DNA of 51,947 nucleotides from Pseudomonas sp. KK4 (lineage in GTDB: Bacteria > Pseudomonadota > Gammaproteobacteria > Pseudomonadales > Pseudomonadaceae), in the NCBI RefSeq assembly GCF_001984065.1, contig NZ_LYVP01000032.1:1-51947 (forward strand). The letters run 5' to 3'. Shown piece by piece: positions 26,464 to 34,730 of this stretch. The position numbers were made by a program, and so were the translations under genes. Numbering within the stretch: position 1 is the stretch's first letter; every line of letters begins with the position of its first letter. The notes below the pieces were generated by a model. It did no database searches. It was not told the origin of the DNA and saw nothing but the letters and a program-made list of their open reading frames with translations.

Positions 26464-27989
26464 GCGAGTTCGATTCCCTGCTGCAAGGCATGAACCTGAT
26501 CCTGACCCCGGGCCACATCGGCTTGATGGTGATCGGCGTGCTGCTGGGCATTCTGGTCGGTGTACTGCCTGGCCTTGGCGCCCCCAATGGCGTGGCCTTG
26601 CTATTGCCGCTGACGTTCACCATGTCGCCGGTGTCGGCGATCATTTTGCTGTCGTGCATGTATTGGGGGGCGTTGTTTGGCGGTTCGATCACCTCGATTC
26701 TGTTCAACATTCCCGGTGAGCCCTCATCGGTGGCAACGACCTTCGACGGTTACCCGATGGCCCGCGAAGGCCGCGCCGCCGAAGCCCTGACCGCGGCCTT
26801 CAGCTCGGCACTGATCGGCGCTCTGTGCGGGGTATTGCTGCTGACCTTCCTGTCGACCAAGATTGCCGCGTTCGCGATGTCGTTCAGTTCGCCGGAGTTC
26901 TTCGCGGTGTACCTGTTGGCGTTCTGCACCTTCATCGGCATGAGCAAAAACCCGCCGCTGAAAACCGTGGTGGCGATGATGATCGGCTTCGCCATGGCGG
27001 CGGTCGGTATGGACACCGTGTCCGGCAACCTGCGCCTGACTTTCGACCAGCCGATCCTGATGACCGGCATCAGCTTCGAAGTGGCGGTGATCGGCCTGTT
27101 CGGCATCGGCGAAATCCTCTGCACCGTGGAGGAAGGCCTGGTGTTTCGCGGCGAACATGCACGCATTACGCCGATGGTGATTCTGCGGACCTGGGCCAAG
27201 CTGCCGCGCTACTGGTGGACCATCGTACGCAGCACCCTGGTGGGTTGCTGGATGGGCATCACCCCGGGCGGGCCGACGGCGGCTTCGTTCATGAGCTACA
27301 GCCTGGCGCGGAAATTTTCCAAGAACCGTGACAACTTCGGCAACGGTGAAATCGAAGGCGTGATCGCCCCGGAAACCGCCGACCACGCCGCTGGCACCAG
27401 CGCCCTACTGCCGATGCTGACCCTGGGAATTCCGGGTTCGGCCACCGCAGCGGTGATGCTCGGCGGCCTGATGATCTGGGGCTTGCACCCCGGGCCGACG
27501 CTGTTCGTCGAGCAGCATGATTTTGTCTGGGGCCTGATCGCCAGCATGTACCTGGGCAACGTGGTGAGCCTGATCGTGGTGTTGGCCACCGTGCCGCTGT
27601 TCGCCTCGATCCTGCGCATTCCGTTCTCGATCATTGCGCCGATCATCATCATGGTCTGCGCCATCGGTGCCTACTCGGTGCATAACTCGTTCTTCGACGT
27701 GGTGCTGATGCTGGGCTTCGGCGCGCTGGGGTATCTGTTCAAGAAACTCGGCTATCCGATTGCGCCGCTGGTGCTGGCCGCTGTGCTGGGTGACAAGGCC
27801 GAAGATGCGTTCCGCCAGTCGATGCTGTTTTCCGATGGACACATCGGGATTTTCTGGTCCAACCCACTGGTGGGCAGCCTGACCACCGCAGCGCTGCTGA
27901 TGCTGTTCTGGCCGCTGATTTCCAAGGCACTGGGCACCCTGATGGGTCTGCGCAAACCCCACGTCGCCAAGCCAAAATCGGTGCTGTGA
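26460..27989 (+). CDS. tctA: tripartite tricarboxylate transporter large permease subunit
   Basis: A 509-residue membrane protein with about twelve hydrophobic segments. It has the two family signatures: VGVLPGLGAPNGVALLLP near residue 37 and its inverted-repeat counterpart LPMLTLGIPGSATAAVMLGG near residue 325, plus SILFNIPGEPSS. It forms the channel of the secondary carboxylate importer with TctB and TctC. The C terminus (RKPHVAKPKSVL) is cytoplasmic-looking. Followed by a hairpin at 28002. Confidence 0.95.
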   Translation: MSEFDSLLQGMNLILTPGHIGLMVIGVLLGILVGVLPGLGAPNGVALLLPLTFTMSPVSAIILLSCMYWGALFGGSITSILFNIPGEPSSVATTFDGYPMAREGRAAEALTAAFSSALIGALCGVLLLTFLSTKIAAFAMSFSSPEFFAVYLLAFCTFIGMSKNPPLKTVVAMMIGFAMAAVGMDTVSGNLRLTFDQPILMTGISFEVAVIGLFGIGEILCTVEEGLVFRGEHARITPMVILRTWAKLPRYWWTIVRSTLVGCWMGITPGGPTAASFMSYSLARKFSKNRDNFGNGEIEGVIAPETADHAAGTSALLPMLTLGIPGSATAAVMLGGLMIWGLHPGPTLFVEQHDFVWGLIASMYLGNVVSLIVVLATVPLFASILRIPFSIIAPIIIMVCAIGAYSVHNSFFDVVLMLGFGALGYLFKKLGYPIAPLVLAAVLGDKAEDAFRQSMLFSDGHIGIFWSNPLVGSLTTAALLMLFWPLISKALGTLMGLRKPHVAKPKSVL

Positions 27990-28001
27990 CACGGCAATGC
28001 T

Positions 28002-28032
28002 GGCAACGCCTGACATTTGTTGTCAGGCTTGC
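28002..28032. terminator. hairpin after tctA, possible terminator
   Basis: GGCAACGCCTGACA-TTTGT-TGTCAGGCTTGCC: a 13-bp stem with one bulged C. It is followed by GCAGTCTTTTCTTC, a weak T tract, just before the lysR start. It may end or attenuate the tctCBA transcript ahead of lysR. Confidence 0.6.
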
Positions 28033-28058
28033 CGCAGTCTTTTCTTCGAGCCCGGCCC

Positions 28059-29000
28059 ATGACCCGAATTCCTGATGCCAATGTAATCCACAGTCGACTG
28101 CGTCTGCGCCAACTGCGGCTGATGCTGGCGTTGCAGGAATTCGGCTCGTTGCGCCGCGCCGCCGACCACATCGGCATGACCCAGCCAGCGGCGACCAAGA
28201 TGCTGCACGAGGCTGAGGACTTGCTCGGCGTTGAATTGTTCGAGCGCCTGCCCCGGGGCATGCGCTCGACGCCGTTCGGCGAAACCGTCATTTACTATGC
28301 GCGCATGGTCTTCGCTGAACTGAGCGGCATGCGCGAGGAGTTGGTGGCGCTGGAATCCGGCAACCTTGGCCGGGTCGCGGTCGGCGCGATTCCGGCGCTG
28401 GCCTCAGGCCTGTTGACCCGCACCATCGCCACTTTGAAGCAGAGCCATCCACGCCTGTCCATGAGCATCCAGGTCGACACCAGCGATGTGCTGGTACAGG
28501 CGCTGCTGCAGGATCAGCTGGATATCGTACTGGGACGGATTCCCGCAGGGGCGCGGGCTGAAGAGTTGCTGTTCGACAGCCTCGGTGAAGAAGCCCTGTG
28601 CGTGATCTGCGGCGCGCAAAACCCGTTGGCGCAGGAGACGCAACTGACCTGGGCCGAGCTGCAACACCAGACCTGGGTGCTGCAACAGCACCCCAGCCCG
28701 ATGCGCGCGATCATCAACCAGGTGTTTCACAACGCCCGGGTCGACATCCCCAGCAGCATCGTCGAAACCACCTCGATCATGACCCTGCTCTCGCTGATCC
28801 AGCAGACCGACATGCTCGGCGTGACACCGCTGTCGGTGGTCGAGGATTACCCGGGGCGCGATCTGCTGGCGGTGTTGCCGATCAAGTTCGAGGCGCGACT
28901 GCCGCCGTACGGCTTGATTACACGGCGTCATCGCATTCAATCGTCGGCGATGCAGGCGTTCATGCATTCGGTGCGGGCCGAGCATGGGTTGAGTAAATGA
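28059..29000 (+). CDS. LysR-family regulator of the acid-sugar island (predicted)
   Basis: A 313-residue LysR-type regulator. The winged HTH lies at about residues 18-60 with LQEFGSLRRAADHIGMTQPA and LGVELFERL. The effector domain begins at about residue 90 with VAVGAIPALAS. The ATG at 28059 is preferred over an upstream start at 28017, which falls inside the hairpin. It lies downstream of tctA in the same direction, and three LysR-type dyads precede the operons of the island, which makes it the likely regulator (inference). The inducer is probably the acid sugar or a keto-deoxy intermediate. Confidence 0.92.
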   Translation: MTRIPDANVIHSRLRLRQLRLMLALQEFGSLRRAADHIGMTQPAATKMLHEAEDLLGVELFERLPRGMRSTPFGETVIYYARMVFAELSGMREELVALESGNLGRVAVGAIPALASGLLTRTIATLKQSHPRLSMSIQVDTSDVLVQALLQDQLDIVLGRIPAGARAEELLFDSLGEEALCVICGAQNPLAQETQLTWAELQHQTWVLQQHPSPMRAIINQVFHNARVDIPSSIVETTSIMTLLSLIQQTDMLGVTPLSVVEDYPGRDLLAVLPIKFEARLPPYGLITRRHRIQSSAMQAFMHSVRAEHGLSK

Positions 29001-29002
29001 AA

Positions 29003-29029
29003 GAGGCCCGATGCAATGCAACGGGCCTC
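29003..29029. terminator. terminator between convergent genes
   Basis: GAGGCCCG / CGGGCCTC stem with an 11-base loop. On the minus strand it is followed by TTTCATTTA, so it serves the EamA gene better; on the plus strand there is no T tract. Confidence 0.65.
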
Positions 29030-29045
29030 CAAGGGTGACGCGGTC

Positions 29046-29909
29046 TCAGGCGGTCTTACGGAAAACGAACACCAGTCCGACGATGATCAACAGCATGCCG
29101 AACAGGCTCAGCGTTGCCAGGCGATTACCGAAAATCAGGTAATCCATCACCGCCGTCACCGCGGGCACCAGGTAGAACAGACTGGTGACGTTCACCAGAT
29201 TGCCCTGGGCGATCAAGCGGTACAGCAGCAAGGTCGCCAGTACCGACACCACCAGCCCCATCCACAACACCGGCACGATAAAACCCGTACTGCGCTCGAA
29301 ATGAAACGGCTGGAACGGCACGAAGATCCCGCATAGCAGCAATCCCGCCAGGTATTGCACGGGCATCGTACCGAGGGGGTTTTCGGTGATGCGCTTTTGC
29401 ATGATCGAGCCGAACGTCATGCTCGCCAGCGCCAGCAGCCCGAACAGCATCCCGGCCAGCGACATGCCGGCCACGCCGATGCCCTGATACACCACCATGA
29501 TCAACCCGGCCAACCCCAGGCACAGCCCGAAAATCCGGCTGGCCGAGCGCTGACGCTCCATGATCACCACCGTGAGAATCGGCTGCACCCCCATGATGGT
29601 CGCCATCACCCCGGGCGTGACTTTCAGGTCAAGGGCCAACAGATAGAAAATCTGATAAGCCCCCAACAGCACCACGCCGGTGGCCATGGCGTACAGCATC
29701 GGTTTGCCGCCCTTGGGCAACTTCAGCTTGAGCAAGGGCACCAGCAGCACCAGGCCACACAGCGCAATCGCAAAACGGATCAACAGGAAGGCAAAGGGCG
29801 ACGCATGGGCCAGCCCCCACTTGGAGAAAATCGCCCCGCTGCTCCACAGCAGGACAAACAGGCTCGTGGAAGCCGCCGCGAGCGCGGACTTTCGAGAAAG
29901 GACAAACAT
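29046..29909 (-). CDS. EamA/DMT-family transporter
   Basis: A 287-residue, ten-helix membrane protein with two EamA repeats. It begins with a helix containing LFVLLWSSGAIFSKWGL, and the second repeat runs from MSLAGMLFGLLALASMTFGS. It ends in the basic tail VFVFRKTA. The ATG at 29909 follows AGGTGG by 6 bases and is preferred over the start three codons upstream. Probably an exporter of small metabolites or amino acids (family knowledge). It is convergent with the LysR gene and not evidently part of that regulon. Confidence 0.9.
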   Translation of the reverse strand: MFVLSRKSALAAASTSLFVLLWSSGAIFSKWGLAHASPFAFLLIRFAIALCGLVLLVPLLKLKLPKGGKPMLYAMATGVVLLGAYQIFYLLALDLKVTPGVMATIMGVQPILTVVIMERQRSASRIFGLCLGLAGLIMVVYQGIGVAGMSLAGMLFGLLALASMTFGSIMQKRITENPLGTMPVQYLAGLLLCGIFVPFQPFHFERSTGFIVPVLWMGLVVSVLATLLLYRLIAQGNLVNVTSLFYLVPAVTAVMDYLIFGNRLATLSLFGMLLIIVGLVFVFRKTA

Positions 29910-30345
29910 GAATACCACCTGTAGTCAGGCAAAAAGCCAACTCAGCCGAAGCTGAAATTCAGTCGTTTTTCGAGATGGGCGCAGGGAAACAGCAGAAAGT
30001 GCTGATCAGCCCGAAACGCCGACACCTGGCGGCGAGACCACCGCGCACACTGGCGAGCGACTGAAAGGTGGGGGGTAATGACTGATCTGCCCCGGCTGCC
30101 GATTCCCGCACGGCACGACGACAGCGTTGGGCGCTGAGTCGGGTAGTGCGTTGATGAGGGAGGCAGGCATTGGGGGTGATCTTTTTTGGTGAGGGACAGA
30201 AGAACCGATGGCTGACTATAACCAGCGGCTGACATGGATTGCAACGACTTGGACAAAGGGCCAGTAGCGACAGCCGAAAACACGTTGCTTAGGCTGAACG
30301 AGACGGAACAAGCCGTTCTGGGAGCCATGGAATGCAAGTGATCAC
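29910..30345. other. 436-base region upstream of the EamA and GNAT-like genes
   Basis: No well-supported gene. Two short plus-strand frames lie at its end: ATG 30208 to TAG (19 codons) and ATG 30234 to TGA 30341 (35 codons). The second stops four bases before the GNAT-like start, which could allow coupling, but neither has a convincing ribosome site. GC content falls toward the right end. Confidence 0.4.
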
Positions 30346-30891
30346 ATGCCAAGGGAAAGGACGCAGCTTCGGTATCAGATATATAGGTCGAGAGCTAGAA
30401 AGCTTGCAGCCGCCACCACTGTTGAGATGCAAGAAAAAAAGGAATTACCCGGCCGTGACGCTCTCGATTTATCGAGAGTCCGATTTGAACCGATTGACGC
30501 ACAGGCATTGAGTGCCTGCTCGCGCTGGGATGATCCGCATTTTTCATGGCATGACGTTGTTGAATGGAAAGCGAAGGAGCCTATGGCGCTGGATCTGTCC
30601 ATCTGGTTTGAAGAGCAACTGTGTGGACTTTGTTTCGCGAACCCGAACAAAAGTCGGCAACGAATTCGCATCGTTCGGCTGGAAGGAAGGCCAGGAAAGG
30701 TCCATCTTTTAAAAAGACGAATTGCGACATTATCCATATTGGCCATTGAACACTACGCCGTCATTCTCGGGAGTCGATTCATCGAAGTTCAGGAGCCCCT
30801 GACGGGGGCAATTCCCATTTATCAACAACATGGCTTTTACTTTGATACTGAGCGGCGACTTGTCAAAGCTGTGGGAAGCCAAGTATCGTAG
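30346..30891 (+). CDS. GNAT-like protein, low-GC patch
   Basis: A protein of 181 residues if started at ATG 30346; an in-frame ATG at 30427 (MQEKKELPGRD) is an alternative, since the recognisable domain begins just after it. The C-terminal half looks like an acyltransferase core: hydrophobic strand SIWFEEQLCGLCFANP, a helix RRIATLSILAIEHYA and the late IPIYQQHGFYFD, which resembles the GNAT closing motif. The expected acetyl-CoA loop Q/RxxGxG/A is not obvious, so binding is uncertain. Codon use and base composition are visibly more AT-rich than in neighbours, suggesting transfer. A small gene follows 36 bases downstream. Confidence 0.6.
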   Translation: MPRERTQLRYQIYRSRARKLAAATTVEMQEKKELPGRDALDLSRVRFEPIDAQALSACSRWDDPHFSWHDVVEWKAKEPMALDLSIWFEEQLCGLCFANPNKSRQRIRIVRLEGRPGKVHLLKRRIATLSILAIEHYAVILGSRFIEVQEPLTGAIPIYQQHGFYFDTERRLVKAVGSQVS

Positions 30892-30927
30892 AAACTGATC
30901 AATTAATGATCAATCATGGGAGGAAAA

Positions 30928-31089
30928 ATGGGTACCCCAAATAAGAAAAAGCCTACAAACATACGCTTATCCACTTTGGTCAGAAAACAAAATGCTTTGG
31001 TGCTCACAGACAGTCAGCGCCGCACCCTGGAAGTACTCGCGACAGGCATCGAAGGCGACGAACCTAACGTGCTTGCCGGGCGCCGTTGA
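30928..31089 (+). CDS. small basic protein of 53 residues, unknown
   Basis: A 53-codon frame starting MGTPNKKKPTNIRLSTLVR and ending VLAGRR, with a strong ribosome site (GGGAGG, 5 bases before the ATG). The N-terminal half is basic; the second half is predicted helical (LTDSQRRTLEVLATGIEG). No hydrophobic segment or known motif. It follows the GNAT-like gene in the same low-GC patch and is closed by a strong terminator, so the two are probably one transcript. Confidence 0.6.
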   Translation: MGTPNKKKPTNIRLSTLVRKQNALVLTDSQRRTLEVLATGIEGDEPNVLAGRR

Positions 31090-31104
31090 AAATCCGGGCA
31101 AAAA

Positions 31105-31127
31105 AAACCGCTCAAAAGGAGCGGTTT
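31105..31127. terminator. bidirectional Rho-independent terminator
   Basis: AAACCGCTC-AAAAG-GAGCGGTTT with an A run on the left (a T run for the minus strand) and ATTTTT on the right. It ends both the plus-strand small-protein transcript and the minus-strand lpxO transcript. Confidence 0.9.
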
Positions 31128-31145
31128 CCAATTTTTCAAACTAAC

Positions 31146-32084
31146 TCACCCAAACAACCAATATCCCAGCAACGTCAACACCACCACCGCCAGTATTGGC
31201 CTTAACACCCGATACGCCTTGGGATGACGCCGCTTCCACTGCTTGACCACCCCACTGACCTTGTCACTGGAGTTCTTGCTCCAGGCATAAGCCTTATTGA
31301 TACCGCCCACGCGCTCATCATCAAGATTCTGCGGCGCAGTGGCGCGGCCCAGAAATGCACTGATCGAACGGTTGATCCGGGTCATGAAGCGGTTGCTCAG
31401 CGGGCGCTCGATGTCACAGAACAGGATTACGCGGGTCTTGTCGGTTTCGTTCTTGACCCAATGCACGTAGGTTTCATCGAACATCACATCCTCACCATCG
31501 CGCCAGGCATACACCTGACCATCGACAAAGATGCGGCAGTCGTCAGAATTGGGGGTCGACAGGCCCAAGTGATAACGCAACGACCCGGCAAACGGATCGC
31601 GGTGCGGGTTGAGGTGACTGCCGCCTGGCAGCAACGCGAACATGGCGCCCTTGACGTTGGGAATGCGGCTGACCAGTGCCACGGTTTTCGGGCACAGCAG
31701 TTCGGCCGAAGGCAAGGGTTTGTCGTACCACTTGAGGTAGAAGCGCTTCCAGCCCTTCTTGAAGAACGAGCCGAAACCGGCGTCGTTGTTCTTCTCGGCG
31801 GCGCGGATATACCCTTCGTCGAACAGGTGCATCGCCTCGTCGCGAATGGTTTCCCAGTTGTCCTTGAGCACGTCCAGTTCAGGGAACTTGCTGCGATCCA
31901 GATAGGGTTTGGAAGGAACGCCCGAAAACGCGTACATCAACGCGTTGTAGGGGGCGAACAGTGCGGAATGGTTGACGAATTGGCGCAAAACCGGCAACCG
32001 CGCCTTGCCGCGCAAATGCACATAGAGCGTGCTGCCGAGGAACAGCAACAATAACGATGCCTTCGCGGCAAAGGAAAAGGTCAT
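31146..32084 (-). CDS. lpxO: lipid A hydroxylase LpxO-like (aspartyl/asparaginyl beta-hydroxylase fold)
   Basis: A 312-residue Fe(II)/2-oxoglutarate-dependent oxygenase that would 2-hydroxylate the secondary acyl chain of lipid A at the inner membrane. It has an N-terminal membrane anchor (ASLLLLFLGSTLYVHL), the metal site HRDPFAGSLRYHLGL with the second histidine in FDETYVHWVKN, and a C-terminal hydrophobic helix (LAVVVLTLLGYWLF). The ATG at 32084 follows AAGGAG by 6 bases; the frame upstream is spurious. Pseudomonads often carry two lpxO genes; which this is cannot be told here. Three PhoP-type half-sites lie upstream. Confidence 0.9.
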   Translation of the reverse strand: MTFSFAAKASLLLLFLGSTLYVHLRGKARLPVLRQFVNHSALFAPYNALMYAFSGVPSKPYLDRSKFPELDVLKDNWETIRDEAMHLFDEGYIRAAEKNNDAGFGSFFKKGWKRFYLKWYDKPLPSAELLCPKTVALVSRIPNVKGAMFALLPGGSHLNPHRDPFAGSLRYHLGLSTPNSDDCRIFVDGQVYAWRDGEDVMFDETYVHWVKNETDKTRVILFCDIERPLSNRFMTRINRSISAFLGRATAPQNLDDERVGGINKAYAWSKNSSDKVSGVVKQWKRRHPKAYRVLRPILAVVVLTLLGYWLFG

Positions 32085-32146
32085 CAACAACTCCTTGGGA
32101 ATGGACATTTTGCACAACGTCATTTACCCGACGTTGCAGCCGGCAT

Positions 32147-32218
32147 GATAAACACTACCGACCTCGGGGATAAACCGCCCGCAACAACATTCAGTGTTAA
32201 GGATTGCGCAATAAACAC
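32147..32218 (-). promoter_or_regulatory. three PhoP-type half-sites upstream of lpxO
   Basis: Read on the minus strand: TGTTTAT (plus 32148-32154), GGTTTAT (32170-32176) and TGTTTAT (32211-32217 or adjoining). Each fits the (T/G)GTTTA(A/T) half-site. The two proximal copies share GATAAAC on the plus strand and lie exactly 22 bases apart, two helix turns. They are 63-134 bases upstream of the start. Confidence 0.45.
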
Positions 32219-32225
32219 TTCTAAC

Positions 32226-32248
32226 ACAGCCCCCCTGAACGGGGGCTG
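32226..32248. repeat. GC-rich hairpin upstream of lpxO
   Basis: CAGCCCCC-CTGAAC-GGGGGCTG, an 8-bp perfect stem. Together with the hairpin at 32291 it separates cysK from lpxO. On the minus strand TGTTAGAAG follows, not a proper T tract, so intrinsic termination is uncertain. Confidence 0.6.
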
Positions 32249-32290
32249 ACCTGAGTCAATCGCAAGCGCGATGGCGGACAACGGTGTTGC

Positions 32291-32318
32291 GTGGCGAACA
32301 GGCTTGCCTGCTCGCCAC
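32291..32318. terminator. hairpin after cysK, possible terminator
   Basis: GTGGCGAACAGGC-TT-GCCTGCTCGCCAC: 13 paired positions with one G-T mismatch. It lies 15 bases beyond the cysK stop on the minus strand, with no T tract. Confidence 0.5.
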
Positions 32319-32332
32319 GGCCTTATCAGCCG

Positions 32333-33307
32333 TTACTGCTGGTTCTCCTGATCGGTAAACAGATCACTGAACAGCATGCTCGACAGATAACGCTCGCCGG
32401 AATCAGGCAGGATCACCACGATGGTCTTGCCCTGCATTTCCGGGGTTTCGGCCAGGCGCGCCGCCACCGCCATCGCCGCGCCGCAAGAGATACCGCACAA
32501 AATCCCTTCTTCCTGCATCAGGCGCAGGGCCATGGCCTTTGACTCTTCATCGGTGACCAGCTCCACCCGGTCGACGATCGACAGGTCCAGGTTCTTGGGT
32601 ACAAAACCGGCACCAATGCCTTGAATCTTGTGGGGACTTGGCTTGATCTCCTGACCCGCCAACGCTTGGGTGATCACTGGCGAGGCCATAGGCTCCACTG
32701 CGACCGAAAGAATCGGTTTGCCCTGGGTATTCTTGATATACCGCGATACGCCCGTGATAGTTCCACCGGTTCCCACCCCTGCCACCAACACATCGACCGC
32801 ACCGTCAGTGTCTTTCCAGATTTCAGGACCGGTGGTTTTTTCGTGAATGGCCGGGTTGGCCGGGTTGTCGAACTGCGCCGGCATGAAGTATCTGGAGGGA
32901 TCGCTGGCAACGATTTCACCGGCCTTTTCGATCGCGCCTTTCATGCCCTTGGCCGGTTCCGTCAGCACCAGTTCGGCCCCCAGCGCCTTGAGTACCTTGC
33001 GCCGCTCGATGCTCATGGACGACGGCATGGTCAACATCAGTTTGTAACCCCGGGCGGCAGCCACGAAGGCCAGGCCGATGCCCGTGTTACCGGAGGTCGG
33101 CTCTACGATGGTCATGCCCGGCTTGAGCTTGCCGGTGCTTTCGGCGTCCCAGATCATGTTCGCGCCAATCCGGCATTTGACCGAATACCCCGGGTTGCGC
33201 CCTTCGATCTTGGCCAGGATGGTCACACCGCGCGGGGCGATACGGTTGATCTGCACCAGCGGCGTATTACCGATGGAATGGGCGTTGTCAGCGAAAATAC
33301 GGCTCAT
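32333..33307 (-). CDS. cysK: cysteine synthase A (O-acetylserine sulfhydrylase)
   Basis: A 324-residue PLP enzyme, O-acetylserine plus sulfide to cysteine plus acetate, in the cytosol. The PLP lysine is in [16 protein letters not shown] (around residue 44), the substrate loop is TSGNTGI, the phosphate cradle is [10 protein letters not shown] and the late Ser is in [15 protein letters not shown] matches the CysK rather than CysM form. The ATG at 33307 follows AAGGA. It is divergent from the DUF748-like gene across 127 bases. The C terminus lacks a typical pentapeptide change; nothing odd is seen. Confidence 0.95.
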   Translation of the reverse strand: MSRIFADNAHSIGNTPLVQINRIAPRGVTILAKIEGRNPGYSVKCRIGANMIWDAESTGKLKPGMTIVEPTSGNTGIGLAFVAAARGYKLMLTMPSSMSIERRKVLKALGAELVLTEPAKGMKGAIEKAGEIVASDPSRYFMPAQFDNPANPAIHEKTTGPEIWKDTDGAVDVLVAGVGTGGTITGVSRYIKNTQGKPILSVAVEPMASPVITQALAGQEIKPSPHKIQGIGAGFVPKNLDLSIVDRVELVTDEESKAMALRLMQEEGILCGISCGAAMAVAARLAETPEMQGKTIVVILPDSGERYLSSMLFSDLFTDQENQQ

Positions 33308-33434
33308 GACTGGGTCCTTGATACAGCATTTGATAGCGCACAAAGGTAAGCCTGTTGCCCGTGGTCGTCCAGTCAGGTCGAACGTCCGGACACCCGCGCA
33401 GTCAATGGCTTTAGACTGCCAGAGATTTGCCATC

Positions 33435-34511
33435 ATGAAACGTCGATACAGTTGGCCCTTGTGGACCGTCGCCGGTCTCGTCGTGCTACTGATTGCCCTG
33501 CACATCGCCTTGACCTACATGGTGCGCAATTACCTCAACGACCGCTTGGCGGACATGGGTGAATACCGCGGCCAGATCACTGACGTGGACCTGGCCCTAT
33601 GGCGCGGCGCCTACAAAATCAACGGCCTGAAAATCGTCAAGGTCGACGGCAAGGTCCCGGTGCCTTTCGTCGATGCGCCGTTGATCGACCTCTCGGTCAG
33701 TTGGCATTCGCTCTGGTATGACCACGCGGTGGTGGCCGAAGTGAGGTTCGTCAACCCCGAAGTCAACTTCGTCGACGGCGGCGCCAATAAACAGAATTCG
33801 CAGACCGGTCAGGGCACCGACTGGCGCGCCCAGTTGGGCAAACTGCTACCCATCACCCTGAACGAAGTGCATATCGATGACGGCAAGATCAGTTTCCGCA
33901 ACTTCAATTCAAAACCGCCCGTGAACATGAATGCGACCAAGGTCAATGCCACCATCTACAACCTGACCAACGTGGTCGATACCGAGGGCAAACGCGACGC
34001 TCGCTTCGAAGGCAAAGCCCTGCTGCTGGGGCATGCGCCGCTTGAAACCACTGCGACGTTCGATCCGCTGAGCAACTTCGAAGATTTCGAATTCCGGCTT
34101 CGGGCCAAGGATATCGAGCTCAGAAAGATGAATGACTTCGCCTCGGCCTACGGCAAATTCGACTTCAACGCCGGCCATGGCGATGTGGTCATCGAGGCGC
34201 AAGCCAAAAAGGCCGCACTGAGCGGCTATATCAAACCGCTGCTCAAGGACGTCGACGTGTTCAACTGGCAACAGGACGTGGAAAACAAGGACAAAGGGAT
34301 CTTCCGCTCCATTTGGGAAGCCATCGTCGGTGGCTCGGAAACCGTCCTGAAAAACCAGGGTAAAAATCAGTTTGCTACCCGCGTCGAACTGAGCGGCAAT
34401 GTCCACCGGCAAGATATCAGCGCGTTCCAGGCGTTTTTGCAGATTTTGCGCAATGGTTTCATTCAAGCCTTCAACGCACGGTATGAGCGGCCGAAGCCTG
34501 AAACCGGTTAA
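33435..34511 (+). CDS. DUF748-like envelope protein
   Basis: A 358-residue protein with an N-terminal signal anchor ([21 protein letters not shown]) and a long beta-rich body: [20 protein letters not shown], then [17 protein letters not shown] and [16 protein letters not shown] strands. This is the pattern of DUF748/AsmA-like proteins that span or bridge the envelope. The ATG at 33435 gives the anchor directly at the N terminus; the open frame upstream lies over the cysK leader. Role unknown; AsmA-like proteins are linked to lipid transport or outer-membrane assembly (family knowledge, inference here). Confidence 0.8.
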   Translation: MKRRYSWPLWTVAGLVVLLIALHIALTYMVRNYLNDRLADMGEYRGQITDVDLALWRGAYKINGLKIVKVDGKVPVPFVDAPLIDLSVSWHSLWYDHAVVAEVRFVNPEVNFVDGGANKQNSQTGQGTDWRAQLGKLLPITLNEVHIDDGKISFRNFNSKPPVNMNATKVNATIYNLTNVVDTEGKRDARFEGKALLLGHAPLETTATFDPLSNFEDFEFRLRAKDIELRKMNDFASAYGKFDFNAGHGDVVIEAQAKKAALSGYIKPLLKDVDVFNWQQDVENKDKGIFRSIWEAIVGGSETVLKNQGKNQFATRVELSGNVHRQDISAFQAFLQILRNGFIQAFNARYERPKPETG

Positions 34512-34632
34512 CGCTTGCGGGTCACGTTGTATCGGCCTTTGTCTTCGGCGGCCTTTGGCAGATTGAAGCGGCAACCGCCGATAATGAGTCAAGATGTGAC
34601 GCCCCATTCAGAGACTGAATAAGCCATCTGCG

Positions 34633-34662
34633 TTCACAGTCGACCGGACACCGCGTTATAGT
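34633..34662 (+). promoter_or_regulatory. sigma-70 promoter of the moxR-VWA operon
   Basis: TTCACA (34633-34638), an 18-base spacer and TATAGT (34657-34662). Transcription would start near 34670, about 60 bases before the ATG. Confidence 0.6.
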
Positions 34663-34730
34663 CGGGGCTGACCATTTATTGCGCCCCGCCCTGCCTTTTC
34701 AGGTAGGTGTTACCGTTCGAGGATTAGCAG

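Noticed and set aside
17034..29000. Catabolic island as a recent genomic island
   Set aside because: Codon use and GC look like the rest of the window, and no integrase, tRNA junction or direct repeat borders it.
30218..30232. ATAACC-AGC-GGCTGA, resembling the island's LysR dyad
   Set aside because: Only one half-site and part of the other match; it lies far from the island operons, so chance is likely.
29942..30352. Minus-strand frame of 136 codons upstream of the EamA gene
   Set aside because: No ribosome site, unusual composition for this genome and no motif; it would also cover the EamA promoter region.
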